Notes: a model not told the origin generated them from the sequence alone. Counted from the stretch's first letter, positions 10,796 through 21,967 are shown. The stretch is 64,000 nucleotides of DNA from Apoderus coryli (GCA_911728435.2 OU452211.1:14304428-14368427); one strand, 5' to 3'. Made by a program: numbers and translations.

Positions 10796-12348
10796 CGAAT
10801 TTATGGTGGTGAAAAACGTCAAATTCTCCAACATACGTTAAAACCTTGTTTTAAATGCCAGACATGTTTCGGACTACACGTCCATCATCAGTGCCTTAAG
10901 GAACCTTATACAGTATTGTCAGATGTGAGGGTCGTACTTCATACAAATGTTAAGACAGAGTTTTACATTGATTTAAACGTTTATACATATTATCACCTTG
11001 ATGGAAATAAATTCATTTTGCTAAATTAATAAATTATAGTTAAATGGTTGGAAATTTGTCAATTATTTTTGCTTTTGTTTCGTGTTTTCTTCTTTTTCTC
11101 ATTTTTTAAAAGTAATTAAATTAAAGTTTTACGATCTGGTAAGAGCCCACAACAATAGTATGGCTGTTTAGTTTATTATTATTTATTTACGACTTGCTTG
11201 TAACATAATGTAACAAGACTTTTAGTTATGTTATGTTGGAAATTTGCTTCCCAGTACCATCCTTTCACCAGAGGGGACGTTTCGTTGATCCACAAGTTAT
11301 CAATGGTGATCGGCAGGCAATGTGATTCAAATTTCCAATATTTACGAGATACCAAATGGCTACAAGAATATTTGTGACGCCACTAGTTGTATTTATTTAT
11401 ATAATTGAGAACGGTGCAAAATTCTACCTTATTAACAAATACCCACAAAATTACTCAACTGAAAATTTTAAAAGTTTACTATATACCAACGTTTATGGGG
11501 GCAATTCGACTAAAATATTTTCAAGATAGCGGTACTTCCGGTTATACCGGAAGTTGATATTCACTGTTATTTTAAATGGGACAAACTCGATATTATTTGT
11601 TTCTAGATATATTCTATGTTTAGTGTCCTAACCTAACTTTACTCGATTTTGAGATATGTAATACTATTTTATGTAAAAAATTATGTTTGCAGCATAAAAT
11701 TATTAATAATTTTGCATATTAAAAAGCCTTTATTATTTAATTTTAGATGGATTCCTTGTAGAAAGGAATCTATTTCCTTATACTGAGTGGATATTTTAAT
11801 TTTAAATTATTACAGGGTGACCAAATATTAAGCACAAAAAAGTTACAAAAAACGTAGAAAGTATTTTTTTTTCACATGAAACCCCTGTAATTTAATAATG
11901 CTATCTTATGTAGAACTAAAAATAAACCTAATTTTGTGTAAAGTTATCTATCACAAAAATGTGTGGTTTTCGAAACATTAGCAATTAGATTTTTTTATCA
12001 TGAAAATGCTGTTTGAGAAATCCAAGGGGTCGGTTTGTCGTGAGACACCCGGTATAGCAAAATCGATATAAAAACATTTTCTAATAACTTTAAAAAATTT
12101 ATTTCAGTTCCAGTTCCATCGATTATTTTTTACATCATGATTATTCGAAAATAATTAATACCTATTCAGTGAGAGTGAGTGAGGTTTTTTTTTTATTAAA
12201 CCAAGGTTGAAAACAATGTAAAAATTAACAAATACGCAAAGATTGTAAACAATAAGTAAGTTCATGATGTTTGGTAAATATTACCAAAACTAGTGTCACA
12301 TATGTAAAAATAAAACATCTAAATTGGGTAGTTAATTTAATTTATATT
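10796..12348. other. Gene-free stretch with small repeat relics
   Basis: No coding region is supported. About 10850-10920 contains CATGTTTCGGACTAC and CATCATCAGTG, a sequence style that recurs at 29960-30000 and resembles Penelope-type element ends. A perfect ACTTCCGGT/ACCGGAAGT palindrome lies at 11534-11554. About 11815-12052 begins CAGGGTGACC and ends GACACCCGG, possibly a short worn MITE. Confidence 0.4.
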
Positions 12349-12586
12349 TCAATATAAAAATATACAAGAAATAGGAAGTTTTTGATATAAATACACCCAA
12401 AAATTAGTACGTTTTAGAAATGTAGATAGAGCACACATATTCAAAATTTTCCTGCATTCCAAATTTCTTGCAAACTTATGCCCCCCATGTACTACCGGTT
12501 GATCTTTCGCCATACTACCACTACTACTATTAGATTTGAACACAATCATCTTCAGAACTCTCGTCTCTTGAATCCTTTTTAGCACT

Positions 12587-13824
12587 CTATTCGCTAATGG
12601 GTCTCAAGCAGTAACTATGATCCAAACTCGCTAAATCCTTAACATTATTGCTCCGTGTGTGTTGCGCCGTGTTTCTCTCGCTTCCATCTAATTTAGCAAT
12701 TTTATGTCTATCATTCTGCAATTGTGACTTGCTATGTTTCAAGCAGTAACAGGCAGAAAATAAATCCCTTAATTTATTGCTCTTGGCGACCGATTCCATT
12801 GCCGTTACTTTGGTACACGCCGTGTTTCTCTCTCTTCCATCTAATTTAGCAATTTTATGTCTACCATTCTCCAATTGGGACAGGCTACTACGTTTCTTGC
12901 CTTTGGTCATAGCCGGTATAACCGTGATTGGCGGTTGAGGTGATTCAAGTATCTGCTTCTTACTGTTATCACAATCATTTGTTATTCTAGTCGAGTCTGA
13001 TGCGTTTAGAGAAGTGTTTGCACTACTACTACTATTACTCTTGACACTATCCTCACCTTCAGAACTCGCAAATCCTGAATCTTTGCGAGCACTCAATTGG
13101 CTATTGGGTCTCAAGCAGTAAGTGTGATCCAAACTCACAAAATCTTTTAATTTATTGCTCCTGTGAACCGATTCCATTGCTGTTACATTGCTACTCGCTG
13201 TGTTTCTCTCCCTTCCCTCTAACTTACTATTACTCTTGACACTATCGTCATCTTCAGAACTCGCAAATCCTGAATCTTTGCGAGCACTCAATTGGCTGTT
13301 GGGTCTCAAGCAGTAAGTGTGATCCAAACTCACAAAATCTTTTAATTTATTGCTCCTGGGAACCGATTCCATTGCTGTTACATTGCTACTCGCTGTGTTT
13401 CTCTCCCTTCCCTCTAACTTACTATTACTCTTGACACTATCGTCATCTTCAGAACTCGCAAATCCTGAATCTTTGCGAGCACTCAATTGGCTATTGGGTC
13501 TCAAGCAGTAAATGTGATCCAAACTCACAAAATCTTTTAATTTATTGCTCTTGGGAACCGATTCCACTGCCGTTACTTTGTCACTCGCCGTGTTTATCTC
13601 TCTTCCATCTAATTTAGCAATTGTATTGGTATCAAATAAAGCAGGCAAATCTGGTGATTCGAATTTGGTTTCACCAATGTCAATCATTGGCTCATCATTG
13701 ACTATATTCAAACACGTTTCATTAAAATTCTTCTCTAATATGTTTTGTGGTAGTACTGGTAGACTGTACGAGTCGAATTGCTCCAGCAGACTGAATAGAT
13801 CGTCGTTCTCAAGGGTCAGACCGT
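12587..13824 (-). CDS. Large 3' exon of an unrecognised repeat-rich gene
   Basis: I do not recognise the family. The exon follows a good acceptor (TTTTGGTTTTCAG) and is open for 411 codons. An ATG at 13876 is intronic, so the true start lies in an upstream exon. The protein begins with an acidic Leu-rich segment (DGLTLENDDLFSLLEQF), then MIDIGE...SPDLPALF, then three 65-residue repeats containing SLDHTYCLRPNSQL and DSGFASSEDDDS, a Ser/Asn-rich linker, a basic KGKKR that could be a nuclear signal, and two partial repeats with RHKIAKLDG. The stop falls inside a fifth, degraded repeat whose homology continues past it to about 12530, so the end may be a recent truncation. No membrane segment is visible. 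It shares its 5' part with the exon at 14259-14552. Confidence 0.6.
13031..13615 (-). repeat. Three in-frame 195-bp coding repeats
   Basis: The period is exactly 195 bp (65 codons); for example the GTGATCCAAACTCACAAAAT segment recurs near 13123, 13318 and 13513. The second and third copies differ at few positions. Partial copies follow at about 12775-12850 and 12590-12715. Confidence 0.9.
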
Positions 13825-13889
13825 CTGAAAACCAAAAGTCGTACAGTTTATTTAAAAAAAAATAATAAAAGTTCAAAAGTGAAAAAATT

Positions 13890-15060
13890 TAAAACTTCTC
13901 GAGAACGAAAAATTATTCTCTGGTTAACTCAGCTTGTTAAAACTAAGATTAATGGATTGTACTATCGATATTCTAATGTGGTTTTTAAGGAATTATAGCA
14001 ACATAGCTAAAGTGTAGTACTTTGTCTAAAAAAAATTAAAAGTACAAGAATCTAACATTTTAAAATTCTCGAAATAGAAAAATTATTCTCTGGCCAACTA
14101 AACTTGCTAAAATCAATATTAATGGCATAATTTATAGAAGATATTTGAATATAGTTTAAGCAAAATAGCCAAAAAGTCTTCTAGATGGTAATTTTATTAA
14201 ATGAGAAAAAAAACTTTCTTCAACATTTGAAAACCGTCACAATTAATACGAAACTTACCATTACATAACGGTTTCTGTTCGCCAACACCTCCCATCGATT
14301 TCGAGTCGTTATTTTCCTCTCTGAAACTAACAATATCGTTTTGAGTTACTGCTACAGCTGACGACTTTTTAATTCCATACTGACTGTTTGAGTTGCTATC
14401 AAATAATGCAGGCGAATCTGGTGATTTCAATTTGATATCACCAATGTCAATCATTGGATCCTCTTTGCCTATATTCGAACACGTTTCATTGAAGTACGAT
14501 TCGAACTGTTCCAGCAGACTGGATATATCGTCGTCCTCAAGGATCAGACCGTCTGAAAACCAAAAGTCGCTTCAATTTAATTTTGAATAATCAAATTAAT
14601 AATTACCTAGTGGGAACGGCTTCTTTTGTAGATATTTTATTGTTTAGTACAGTTTATTTAAAAAAAAAAATAAAAATTAAAAAAGTCCAAAATATAAAAC
14701 TTCTCGAAAACGAAAAATTATTCCCTGGTTAATTCAGCTTGCTATAATTAAGATTAATTGATTGTTTTATCGATATTTTAAGGTAATTTAAGGAAATATA
14801 GCAAAATAGCTGAAATGTAGTACGTTGTCTACAAAAATTAAAAGTACAAGAATCTAACATTTTAAAATTCTTAAAATCGAAAAAATTATTCCCTGGTCAA
14901 CTAAACCTGCTATAATCAATATTAATGGCTTATTTTGTAGATATTATGATGTAGTTTAAGGAACCGTAGCAAAATAGTGCAAATGTAGTCCAGTTTATAA
15001 ACGAAAAAATTATTCTTTCATTAACTAAACTTGCTAAAACTAAGATAATTGATTTATTTA
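13890..15060 (-). repeat. About 165-bp repeats in introns of the 12.6-14.6 kb gene
   Basis: Segments with CGAAAAATTATTC(T/C)CTGG start near 13907, 14077, 14708, 14877 and 15001. They come in pairs, and the pair at 13890-14170 matches the pair at 14690-14990. With the duplicated exons this shows that a block of about 730 bp (exon plus intron) was duplicated in tandem. Confidence 0.75.
14259..14552 (-). CDS. Upstream duplicated exon of the same gene (294 nt, phase 1-1)
   Basis: The exon is bounded by the same TTTTGGTTTTCAG acceptor as the large exon and by an ATG|GTAAGT donor, both excellent. It starts with two bases of a split codon and ends with one base, so it is a symmetric phase-1 exon of 294 nt. 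The translation begins DGLILEDDDISSLLEQFESY and contains MIDIGD...SPDSPALFDSN, clearly homologous to the start of the large exon. Splicing it to 13824 keeps the frame and makes an Asp codon at the junction. A third, worn copy of the exon end with a GTAATT donor lies at about 14606-14630, leaving an intron of only about 53 nt. Upstream exons and the promoter were not found. Confidence 0.6.
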
Positions 15061-16904
15061 ATAGAAGGTGTGTAGTTTCAGGAAAATTTTAAGAAATTCG
15101 AATCGATTAGCGAGTGCGAAATGAATTTGTAAATTTAAGACGTGAGTCAATAAGAAGAACGACTCATGAACAATAATTGTTGCAGATGAGTTAAATTGTT
15201 CGGAGTCCAAGGTCGTAAATTCGATCATTTACTTTAAAAAAGTATGTTTCTTTAAATTGTTCGACATTCATTTATTTGTTTAACAGCATATTGTGATGGT
15301 TTCCATTTCTGAGGACAGCGATTTGCAAAAGTCACGTGTTCTTGATATTAGTACTATTACATATTGTGCATAAATAATAACTTAATTTACATAATCCTCA
15401 TGTGTAAAATTTATACGCCCCGGCATAGTTAGTAATAATTTTAAACAAGTAAGTGACATCATCATAATGACAATTTTTGATTTTCATTGCCGCCATAGCT
15501 TCCTAGATGTATTTAAACTTAAAAAAACTTGTAATAAAATTACCGTATGCAGTTGACTCATTTGCCAAATATTCAAAACTTAAACATCCCAAAGGTATAC
15601 AACCTTTAGAAACTTACCCTTATTTTTCTTTCTCTTTAAAAATATTGACTTTTTACAGATTTCTCATTTTCATGTTTGATGTGATATTTGGACACCCTGA
15701 ATTAATATCTACCCAAAAATTTCAAAGTTCTCATAGAATGACTATTTTTTAGATAGAAAATATCATTATATCATTTAATTGATGAAGGTTTCCTTAAAGC
15801 AAATTTTAAAATGATTTTAGAGGCTGCTAACGTAATTTTTTACATAAAACCTTGAATAAGTCAGCAACAGTAGGACTTAGAGGACAAGGTACACAATGCC
15901 GAGTTGAAACTGTACGTAGAATCCAAAACTGTAATCTCAATAACTTAGAACTATTTTACCTGATTTGCCGCCGTCGTCGTAGTTACAGAGACAAATGTTT
16001 AAAATTCTCCTATGTATAGTTTTCTATATACAGGTTGATTTGTTTCCCGGGGGTACACCCTGTACATGTATGTGCATTAGTCTTTTAAGCATGTTTGAAA
16101 CAGTTTAAAATAAAACTGTTTACCTAAATACGAAAAAAAAGTTTGTCTTTTTAAACCCAACCCAACCCAACCCTGCTAGTAATTATTCTTAATGCTTAAG
16201 TAAGCAAATTTTCTTATAACTTTCAGCACTAAAAACACAATATAGGTACAATAAACAACCTACTGCCGGTACCCCTATTATGCGACGCCATTGAGGCATC
16301 TTTTATAATAGGCTTTACAAGATCTAGTTTAGGTATAAATTTCGCATATCATTTGAATAACAAAATATTAAGTACCTGTTTATATGATGTATCTAGTTTA
16401 TACAATAATAAGTAGGTAAAGACAGGACGGATTAAAGCAATTTATTCTGTTGGCAAAATCTGGTAAAAATATTAGTATAATAATGCTTTACAATCGATAC
16501 ACACAAACTACATTGTAGTTCAAAAGCAGGTACAACTATTATATACAACTATTATAATAATTATATTACTAAGTAACAAAACATACTGTAAATCCAGCAG
16601 AATTTCAAGTACAATAATATCTTAAATGGTGTTATTCAAATAATACTTACATCAAAAACAAAAAGTAAATTAAATTTGCAACAAAAAATTCTTGTTAATA
16701 CAATAATAACTACGAGTAGATAAAGACAGGACAGGACGGATTAAAGTAATTTATTCTATTGACAAAAATCTGGTAAACATATTAATATAATAGTACCATA
16801 GAATAATAACTATAGATAAGAAGGGTCAGTAGACGCTAAAGACGGCATCGACTCGTCACAATCCCAGCCACATTCTGGCCCGTTACTATATTATACTATA
16901 TCTA
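15061..16904. other. Gene-free AT-rich stretch
   Basis: No supported coding region. Two similar segments with GACGGATTAAAG and AATTTATTCT lie near 16430 and 16732, about 300 bp apart. A related motif with ACAAACTACATT occurs near 16504 and 19124, showing that the mariner at 16905 landed inside an older repeat. Confidence 0.45.
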
Positions 16905-18991
16905 CAGGGTGGTCCAACGAAAAGTTTGCACCTAGCTTTTCTCTTTTTTTTGTAGTCGAATGCGAAAATGCTCGGACACGTCGATTTTGCTTTTGAGGGG
17001 GACACATTTTAAACATATTTTTCGATCTGCGCCTTTAACCCCCTAGCGGGGGTGAGTAACAACCCTAAAATTTTAAATGGAAAGAGGGGTCTAATGACAT
17101 ATCATTTGAAAGGACACAAAATTGTCTTTCTAATGATACCCTATTTGTCGAATTTTACTAAAACAGTTAATACGAAAACGACTTTAAAGACATTAAGCCG
17201 ATAATTTTGGTATTAATGAGAAATACAAATAAGTTTTAATTATTACGACTGAAAACAACTACAATCATTTCTAAATTATTTACTTTGAAGAAAAACGGGA
17301 TTTCAAAAACACTATCTTATTTATCAGAACTAAATTCCTCACTAATCGTTTGCGTTTTTTGTTGAAATAAAAACTGCAGATACGTGTAGGAAAAGAATTT
17401 ACACCGTTTATTTTAGTCTTTTCATTGATTCAGTTTGGTTGCTTCTCAAGTTATTTTACTTTTACCGTACAAAATGATTTATTCCATTCTAGAACGAATT
17501 GAAATTGTTAAACTTTATTTTCAAAATAATAGTAGTGCTAGACTTACGGCTCGCTTATTTAATGAGAGACATCCCGATAAAAATGTGAATGATGTGTACG
17601 TTGGCAAGTTAGTTAAAAAGTTTGTAGATACCGGATCTGTCTGTAATGTAAAACACCAGCCGCAGAAACCGATCAGAAATGAAGCTGTGGAAGTCGCTGT
17701 TTTAGGGCATGTTGAAATGGATCATAGTCAAAGTACCCGTCAACTAGCTGAAGCCTCAGGTGTCTCCCGTTCGTCCATAATACGAATTTTAAAAGCGTAC
17801 AAATATCATCCGTACAAAATCAAATTAGTACAGGAACTAAATGAGGATGATCCTGATAGAAGGCTGCAATTTTGTGAAGCAATGAGCCAGCGTTTAATTG
17901 AAGATCCGCAATTATTATTTAACATTTGTTTTTCCGACGAATGCACATTTTATTTGAATGGAGCTGTAAATAGGCACAATTGCCGTTACTGGGATGACAG
18001 TAACCCACATTTATTCCGTGAGGTTCATACCCAGTATCCTCAAAAAATAAACGTCTGGTGTGGCATATTAGGAAATCATATTATAGGACCACTTTTTATT
18101 CCTGGAAATTTAACTGGTGAAGTGTACCTAAACATGCTTGAAGACACAATTGATCCTTTAATAACACAAATAATAGAAGATGACCAAAATCATACTGCTG
18201 ATCGGCTTTATTTCCAGCAAGATGGAGCACCTCCGCACTATGTGGCTCCTGTAAGACAGTTCTTAGATGACCGGTTCCCTGGACGGTGGATTGGAAGGAG
18301 GGGCCCAATTGAATGGCCTGCCAGGTCACCGGATTTATCGCCTTTAGACTTTTTTCTTTGGGGGCACTTAAAAAATAAATGTTTTGCCACGAAGCCCGAG
18401 TCCATAGAAGATCTTCGCCAACGCATTACAGAAGAGTGCAGAAACATAACACCTGATATGCTACAAAATGTTAGAAATAGATTTGAACAAAATCTGTATT
18501 ATTGTATGGAATCAAATGGGTCACATTTTCAACATTTGTTAATGTAACGTTTTAATAAATCAATTTAACAGCTTGTTTACTTTTTTTACAAAGCAATGTT
18601 AAAACTAACAAACATTGGAATGTACTAACGATTGCAGGTGTTTTCACTCGCAATAATTAAAACTTATTTGTATTTCTCATTAATACCAAAATTATCGGCT
18701 TAATGTCTTTAAAGTCGTTTTCGTATTAACTGTTTTAGTAAAATTCGACAAATAGGGTATCATTAGAAAGACAATTTTGTGTCCTTTCAAATGATATGTC
18801 ATTAGACCCCTCTTTCCATTTAAAATTTTAGGGTTGTTACTCACCCCCGCTAGGGGGTTAAAGGCGCAGATCGAAAAATATGTTTAAAATGTGTCCCCCT
18901 CAAAAGCAAAATCGACGTGTCCGAGCATTTTCGCATTCGACTACAAAAAAAAGAGAAAAGCTAGGTGCAAACTTTTCGTTGGACCACCCTG
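16905..18991 (+). mobile_element. Complete DD41D mariner-type transposon, copy 1
   Basis: The element starts CAGGGTGGTCCAACG and ends with its reverse complement. TA flanks both ends. The terminal inverted repeats are about 353 bp (16905-17257 and 18639-18991), nearly perfect and unusually long for mariner. One intact transposase gene lies between them. Total length is 2087 bp, the same as the copy at 32018-34104. Confidence 0.93.
17474..18547 (+). CDS. Mariner-type transposase (DD41D)
   Basis: A 357-residue cut-and-paste transposase. The N-terminal half is a bipartite helix-turn-helix region: a first HTH at about 1-60 (ERIEIVKLYFQNNSSARLTA) and a second near 95-125 (STRQLAEASGVSRSSIIRIL). 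The catalytic domain shows ICFSDECTF (first Asp), YFQQDGAPPHY (second Asp) and SPDLSPLDFFLWG (third Asp). I count 41 residues between the second and third Asp, the spacing of the rosa/Visitor-like DD41D group rather than classical DD34D mariner or DD34E Tc1. The start is the first true ATG; the open frame extends 13 codons further upstream without one. The frame is intact and differs at two positions from the copy at 32462-33535. Confidence 0.93.
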   Translation: MIYSILERIEIVKLYFQNNSSARLTARLFNERHPDKNVNDVYVGKLVKKFVDTGSVCNVKHQPQKPIRNEAVEVAVLGHVEMDHSQSTRQLAEASGVSRSSIIRILKAYKYHPYKIKLVQELNEDDPDRRLQFCEAMSQRLIEDPQLLFNICFSDECTFYLNGAVNRHNCRYWDDSNPHLFREVHTQYPQKINVWCGILGNHIIGPLFIPGNLTGEVYLNMLEDTIDPLITQIIEDDQNHTADRLYFQQDGAPPHYVAPVRQFLDDRFPGRWIGRRGPIEWPARSPDLSPLDFFLWGHLKNKCFATKPESIEDLRQRITEECRNITPDMLQNVRNRFEQNLYYCMESNGSHFQHLLM

Positions 18992-18993
18992 TA

Positions 18994-19402
18994 TATAGAC
19001 TATAAGATACTATCTATAACTATAAGCGGCGGCGAATTGAGTTTAAGAAAGAGATAACAAAGGTGCCGACACGAGGTGAAGTAACTGTATATTAAACTGT
19101 GATAGTACTTTACATTCGACACAAACAAACTACATTTTAGTTCAATAAAACAGGTTTGAGTTTGCAGGCCGATATTTGTAGATGAGCAAAGACTATGGTA
19201 CTCTGACGAGCTCATAACAAGAGCGAAACGAATTCGTCAGTATCTGTCGACCCATGCCTCGGTCTGGTTCTATTGAATTAGACTGGGGCCTTGCTAAATT
19301 ATACAAAATTCCTTGTGTAGGTAAAACCAACATTTTGGTCCGCTTTGCCACGAAATTATTTTCATTTAATATATTTACGGATATGAAATCCTTTTAAGAA
19401 TT
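18994..19402. other. No gene recognised
   Basis: Between the mariner and the BEL/Pao fragment. Its last 100 bp probably belongs to BEL/Pao pol, but I could not read motifs before 19385. The part near 19083-19170 resembles 16490-16540. Confidence 0.4.
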
Positions 19403-20831
19403 TTTAATGATACAACAATATTAGAAAATGAACATTTCCAAGTAAACCTCCCATTTAAAATTCCACACGAATACCCTAAATTAGGTGATTCATTTTGTTT
19501 TGCGAAAAATAGGTTTTTAAATTTGGAAAAACGCTTTCAAAAGAATCCCTAGCTCTTTGTAGAATATCAAAGGTTTATACATGAATATGTGTCACTTAAC
19601 CACGCTAAGTATGTCCCCCTCTCCCTTAAAAATGAAAACGACGCAAATAAATATTTTTTACCACACCACTGCGTGTTAAATGAGGCTAGCAAGAACGAAA
19701 TTGAGGGTTGTATTTGATACTAGCATGAAAACTTCCTCAGGAATATCGCTGAATGATATTATGTTAAAAGGTTTTACGGTACAACCAGAACTCTTCGATA
19801 TTTTGTGTAGATTTAGAAGTTTTAAGTTTGTCCTTACGTCTGACATAGAGAAAATGTTTAGACAGATAAAGGTTAACCCCTCTCATAGATCTCTACAAAA
19901 TATATTATGGCGGGATACGCCAGATGAACTCTTAAAATGTATAGAACTCTCAACAGTAACTTATGGTACTAATATCGCACCATTTTTGTCCACTCGCGTA
20001 TTGAATGAATTAGCAGAAATCAATATTCAAAAATGCCCCCTTGCCGCTCATATTGTTTTGACACAATGCTATGTAGATGATATTCTATGCGATAGCGATT
20101 CATTGGAATCACTGCCAGATATTTATAGGCAATTAGTTGAATTATTTAGATCCGCAAATTTTACACTTCACAAATGGGGCTCAAACTCAAAAGAATTTCT
20201 CAGATCCATTCAAGAAACTCCCTGCCAAGATACGATTGAAATTACTTCTGATAACACGGTCAGCCGAGTTTTAGGTATCTCATGGAAACGTGAGACTGAC
20301 ACTTTCTTGATTACCCTACCGAAAAAGATTAATGAAATCGCTGTTACGAAACGCGAGGTTTTATCGCATATTGCTCAATTATTTGACCCTCTTGGACTCA
20401 TTTTTCCTGTGATAATAAAGGCAAAAATTTTTATGCAAAAACTTTGGTTGGCAAAACTTAACTGGGATCAACTATTAGATAATGAGTTGTCAGCAGAGTG
20501 GAAATCCTTTATTGAAACAATTCACGAACTTTCAAGTCAACAAATTCCACGTTATCTCTTCTCCCAAGTTGATATTTTTCAAATAGAAATTCATGGGTTT
20601 TCAGATGTAAGTTTAGCAGCATATGGGGCCTGCATATATTTTAGAGCAATTTACAAAAATCACACTGTATCATGCAATTTAGTTGCTTCGAAAAGCAGAG
20701 TTGCACCTTTCAAAAGTATCAGTTTACCTCGTCTTGAACTTTGTGGAACCCTGTTGTTAGCTAAATTGACACAAAAAATATTGTTGATATATAAAAACAG
20801 ATTTAAATTCTCTAGCATTAGTGAGATTTAG
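19403..20831 (+). pseudogene. Broken BEL/Pao retrotransposon pol (RT to start of RNase H)
   Basis: BEL/Pao hallmarks appear in order: a leader with FQVNLPF, KLGDSFCFAKNRF and LNHAKYVPL; RT with LRVVFDTSMKTSSGISLND, DIEKMFRQIKV and YVDDIL (131-134 of the frame opening at 19680); a connection with LFDPLGLIFP; and an RNase H-like part with GFSDVSLAAYGACIYFR and SLPRLELCGTLLLAKL. It is not functional: a TAG interrupts the leader near 19549, and a one-base frame change near 19690 separates the leader from the RT. The ORF ends at 20831, where sequence jumps into an LTR-like repeat, so the remaining RNase H and the integrase are missing. Confidence 0.9.
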
Positions 20832-21210
20832 AAAGATATTAGATTGAATAAGACACAAAACCCCTCGCTCTCTTCACTCACGTTGTTTTTGTATATATTT
20901 ATGAAGTTTTGCACTCAAAAACCCCCAAACTTAGTTTGTAAGAGTATCCCCCAGTATTAGTTTGTATAGTGTAAAAAGTAGTTAAAAAGTGTATTAAAAA
21001 CTTATGTAAAATTTAAGTGCATCGGTGATAATATTAAAAAACAATTGAAAATTGAACTCTGAATAAACCCCCCCCAGATTGTTAAATTACTACCCCTAAA
21101 GATTAATGTTATCTTTGATACTACTATGTAAAAACTGTACATGATATTTATAATAATCTATTCATATTAAACCGTACAATAGATAAAAAATACAGTCCAT
21201 TATTTATACA
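20822..21210 (+). repeat. LTR-like repeat next to BEL/Pao pol
   Basis: Nearly identical to 10402-10795 over about 370 bp in the same orientation. It directly abuts the truncated pol, as a 3' LTR would after internal deletion of the integrase region. No polypurine tract or second LTR is visible. Confidence 0.65.
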
Positions 21211-21366
21211 ATATTATCGTCCATTAGAAAACGCTTTTTGTACATTTTCGCGGTAAGAAATATATGAAGCAGTTCTGTGTCATGTGGAATTTTATTTCCA
21301 CATTACCAGAAAAATGAATCCAGGTGGAAAAGCACGTAAACGCTGAAAGAGTCACGGTGAGTTTAA

Positions 21367-21967
21367 CCCTAGAGTACTTACCTTCGTAAATTTTACGATG
21401 GCCAAATACGTTAACGCAAAATATTTTCTTCGCGCAACAGTTTGTATGCGTATGTAATAATAATAATAGTTTCTAGTTATGCCAAAAGGCACCACCAGTA
21501 ATTTCAGTGTCGCGCCAATGTTAGTGGTAAACCGAAGAACCGCGTTGTCAATTTTACGAAGGTAAGTACTAAATTAAATCGCTCTATAAGGTTACTTCTA
21601 GAGAAAATCTTGAAAAAACCCCATGAGGATGGTGCAGGAGAACCTGTTTTATCGAAACGTATCGTGTGCCAATTTTGTCTCTCAAAAAAACGCCGAATAA
21701 CGACAAATTAGTGTAGTCACTGCAGACGTTCGATTTGCGGCAAGCACCGCGTATTAAGTTGTTTCCTGTAGTTCAAAGATATGATTTTCTGTTAGTGTTC
21801 CTCTAGTTTAATATGTATTTGTTTCATTTTGTCAAAACTAATTATTTATTGTATTAAATTATTTTTCAAATTTTTCTATTAAAATTTGTTTTATTTTCTA
21901 CGTCGTAAATTTTACGATGGTGTACCTAAGTATTTATGGAAGTTAAATTAAGGTACGTAGTCTAGGG
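21367..21967 (+). mobile_element. piggyBac-type short element (601 bp, TTAA-flanked)
   Basis: TTAA lies at 21363-21366 and 21968-21971. The ends read CCCTAGAGTACTTACC and, reverse-complemented, CCCTAGACTACGTACC (14 of 16 match), the piggyBac terminal pattern. It retains the 3' end of a piggyBac transposase gene. An inverted copy of the left terminal segment (TACGAAGGTAAGTACT, about 21554) lies inside, suggesting a complex deletion. Confidence 0.88.
21601..21771 (+). pseudogene. piggyBac transposase C-terminal Cys-rich domain remnant
   Basis: The translation gives RIVCQFCLSKKRRITTN, an in-frame TAG at 21709, then CSHCRRSICGKHRVLSCFL and a stop. The CxxC...CxxC...CxxH...C spacing is that of the cysteine-rich domain at the end of piggyBac transposases, which binds the transposon ends. 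The catalytic core is absent and the internal stop makes the fragment non-functional. Its position just inside the right end fits an internally deleted element. Confidence 0.8.

Noticed and set aside
13545..13865. 106-aa plus-strand ORF
   Set aside because: Antisense shadow of the minus-strand exon, whose splice site and repeats support the other strand.
16154..16173. Four AACCC repeats as telomeric sequence
   Set aside because: Only four units and not the insect TTAGG type; chance or a short relic.
18096..18447. Antisense ORFs within the mariner transposase (also 32562-32913)
   Set aside because: Shadows of an intact, motif-bearing frame.
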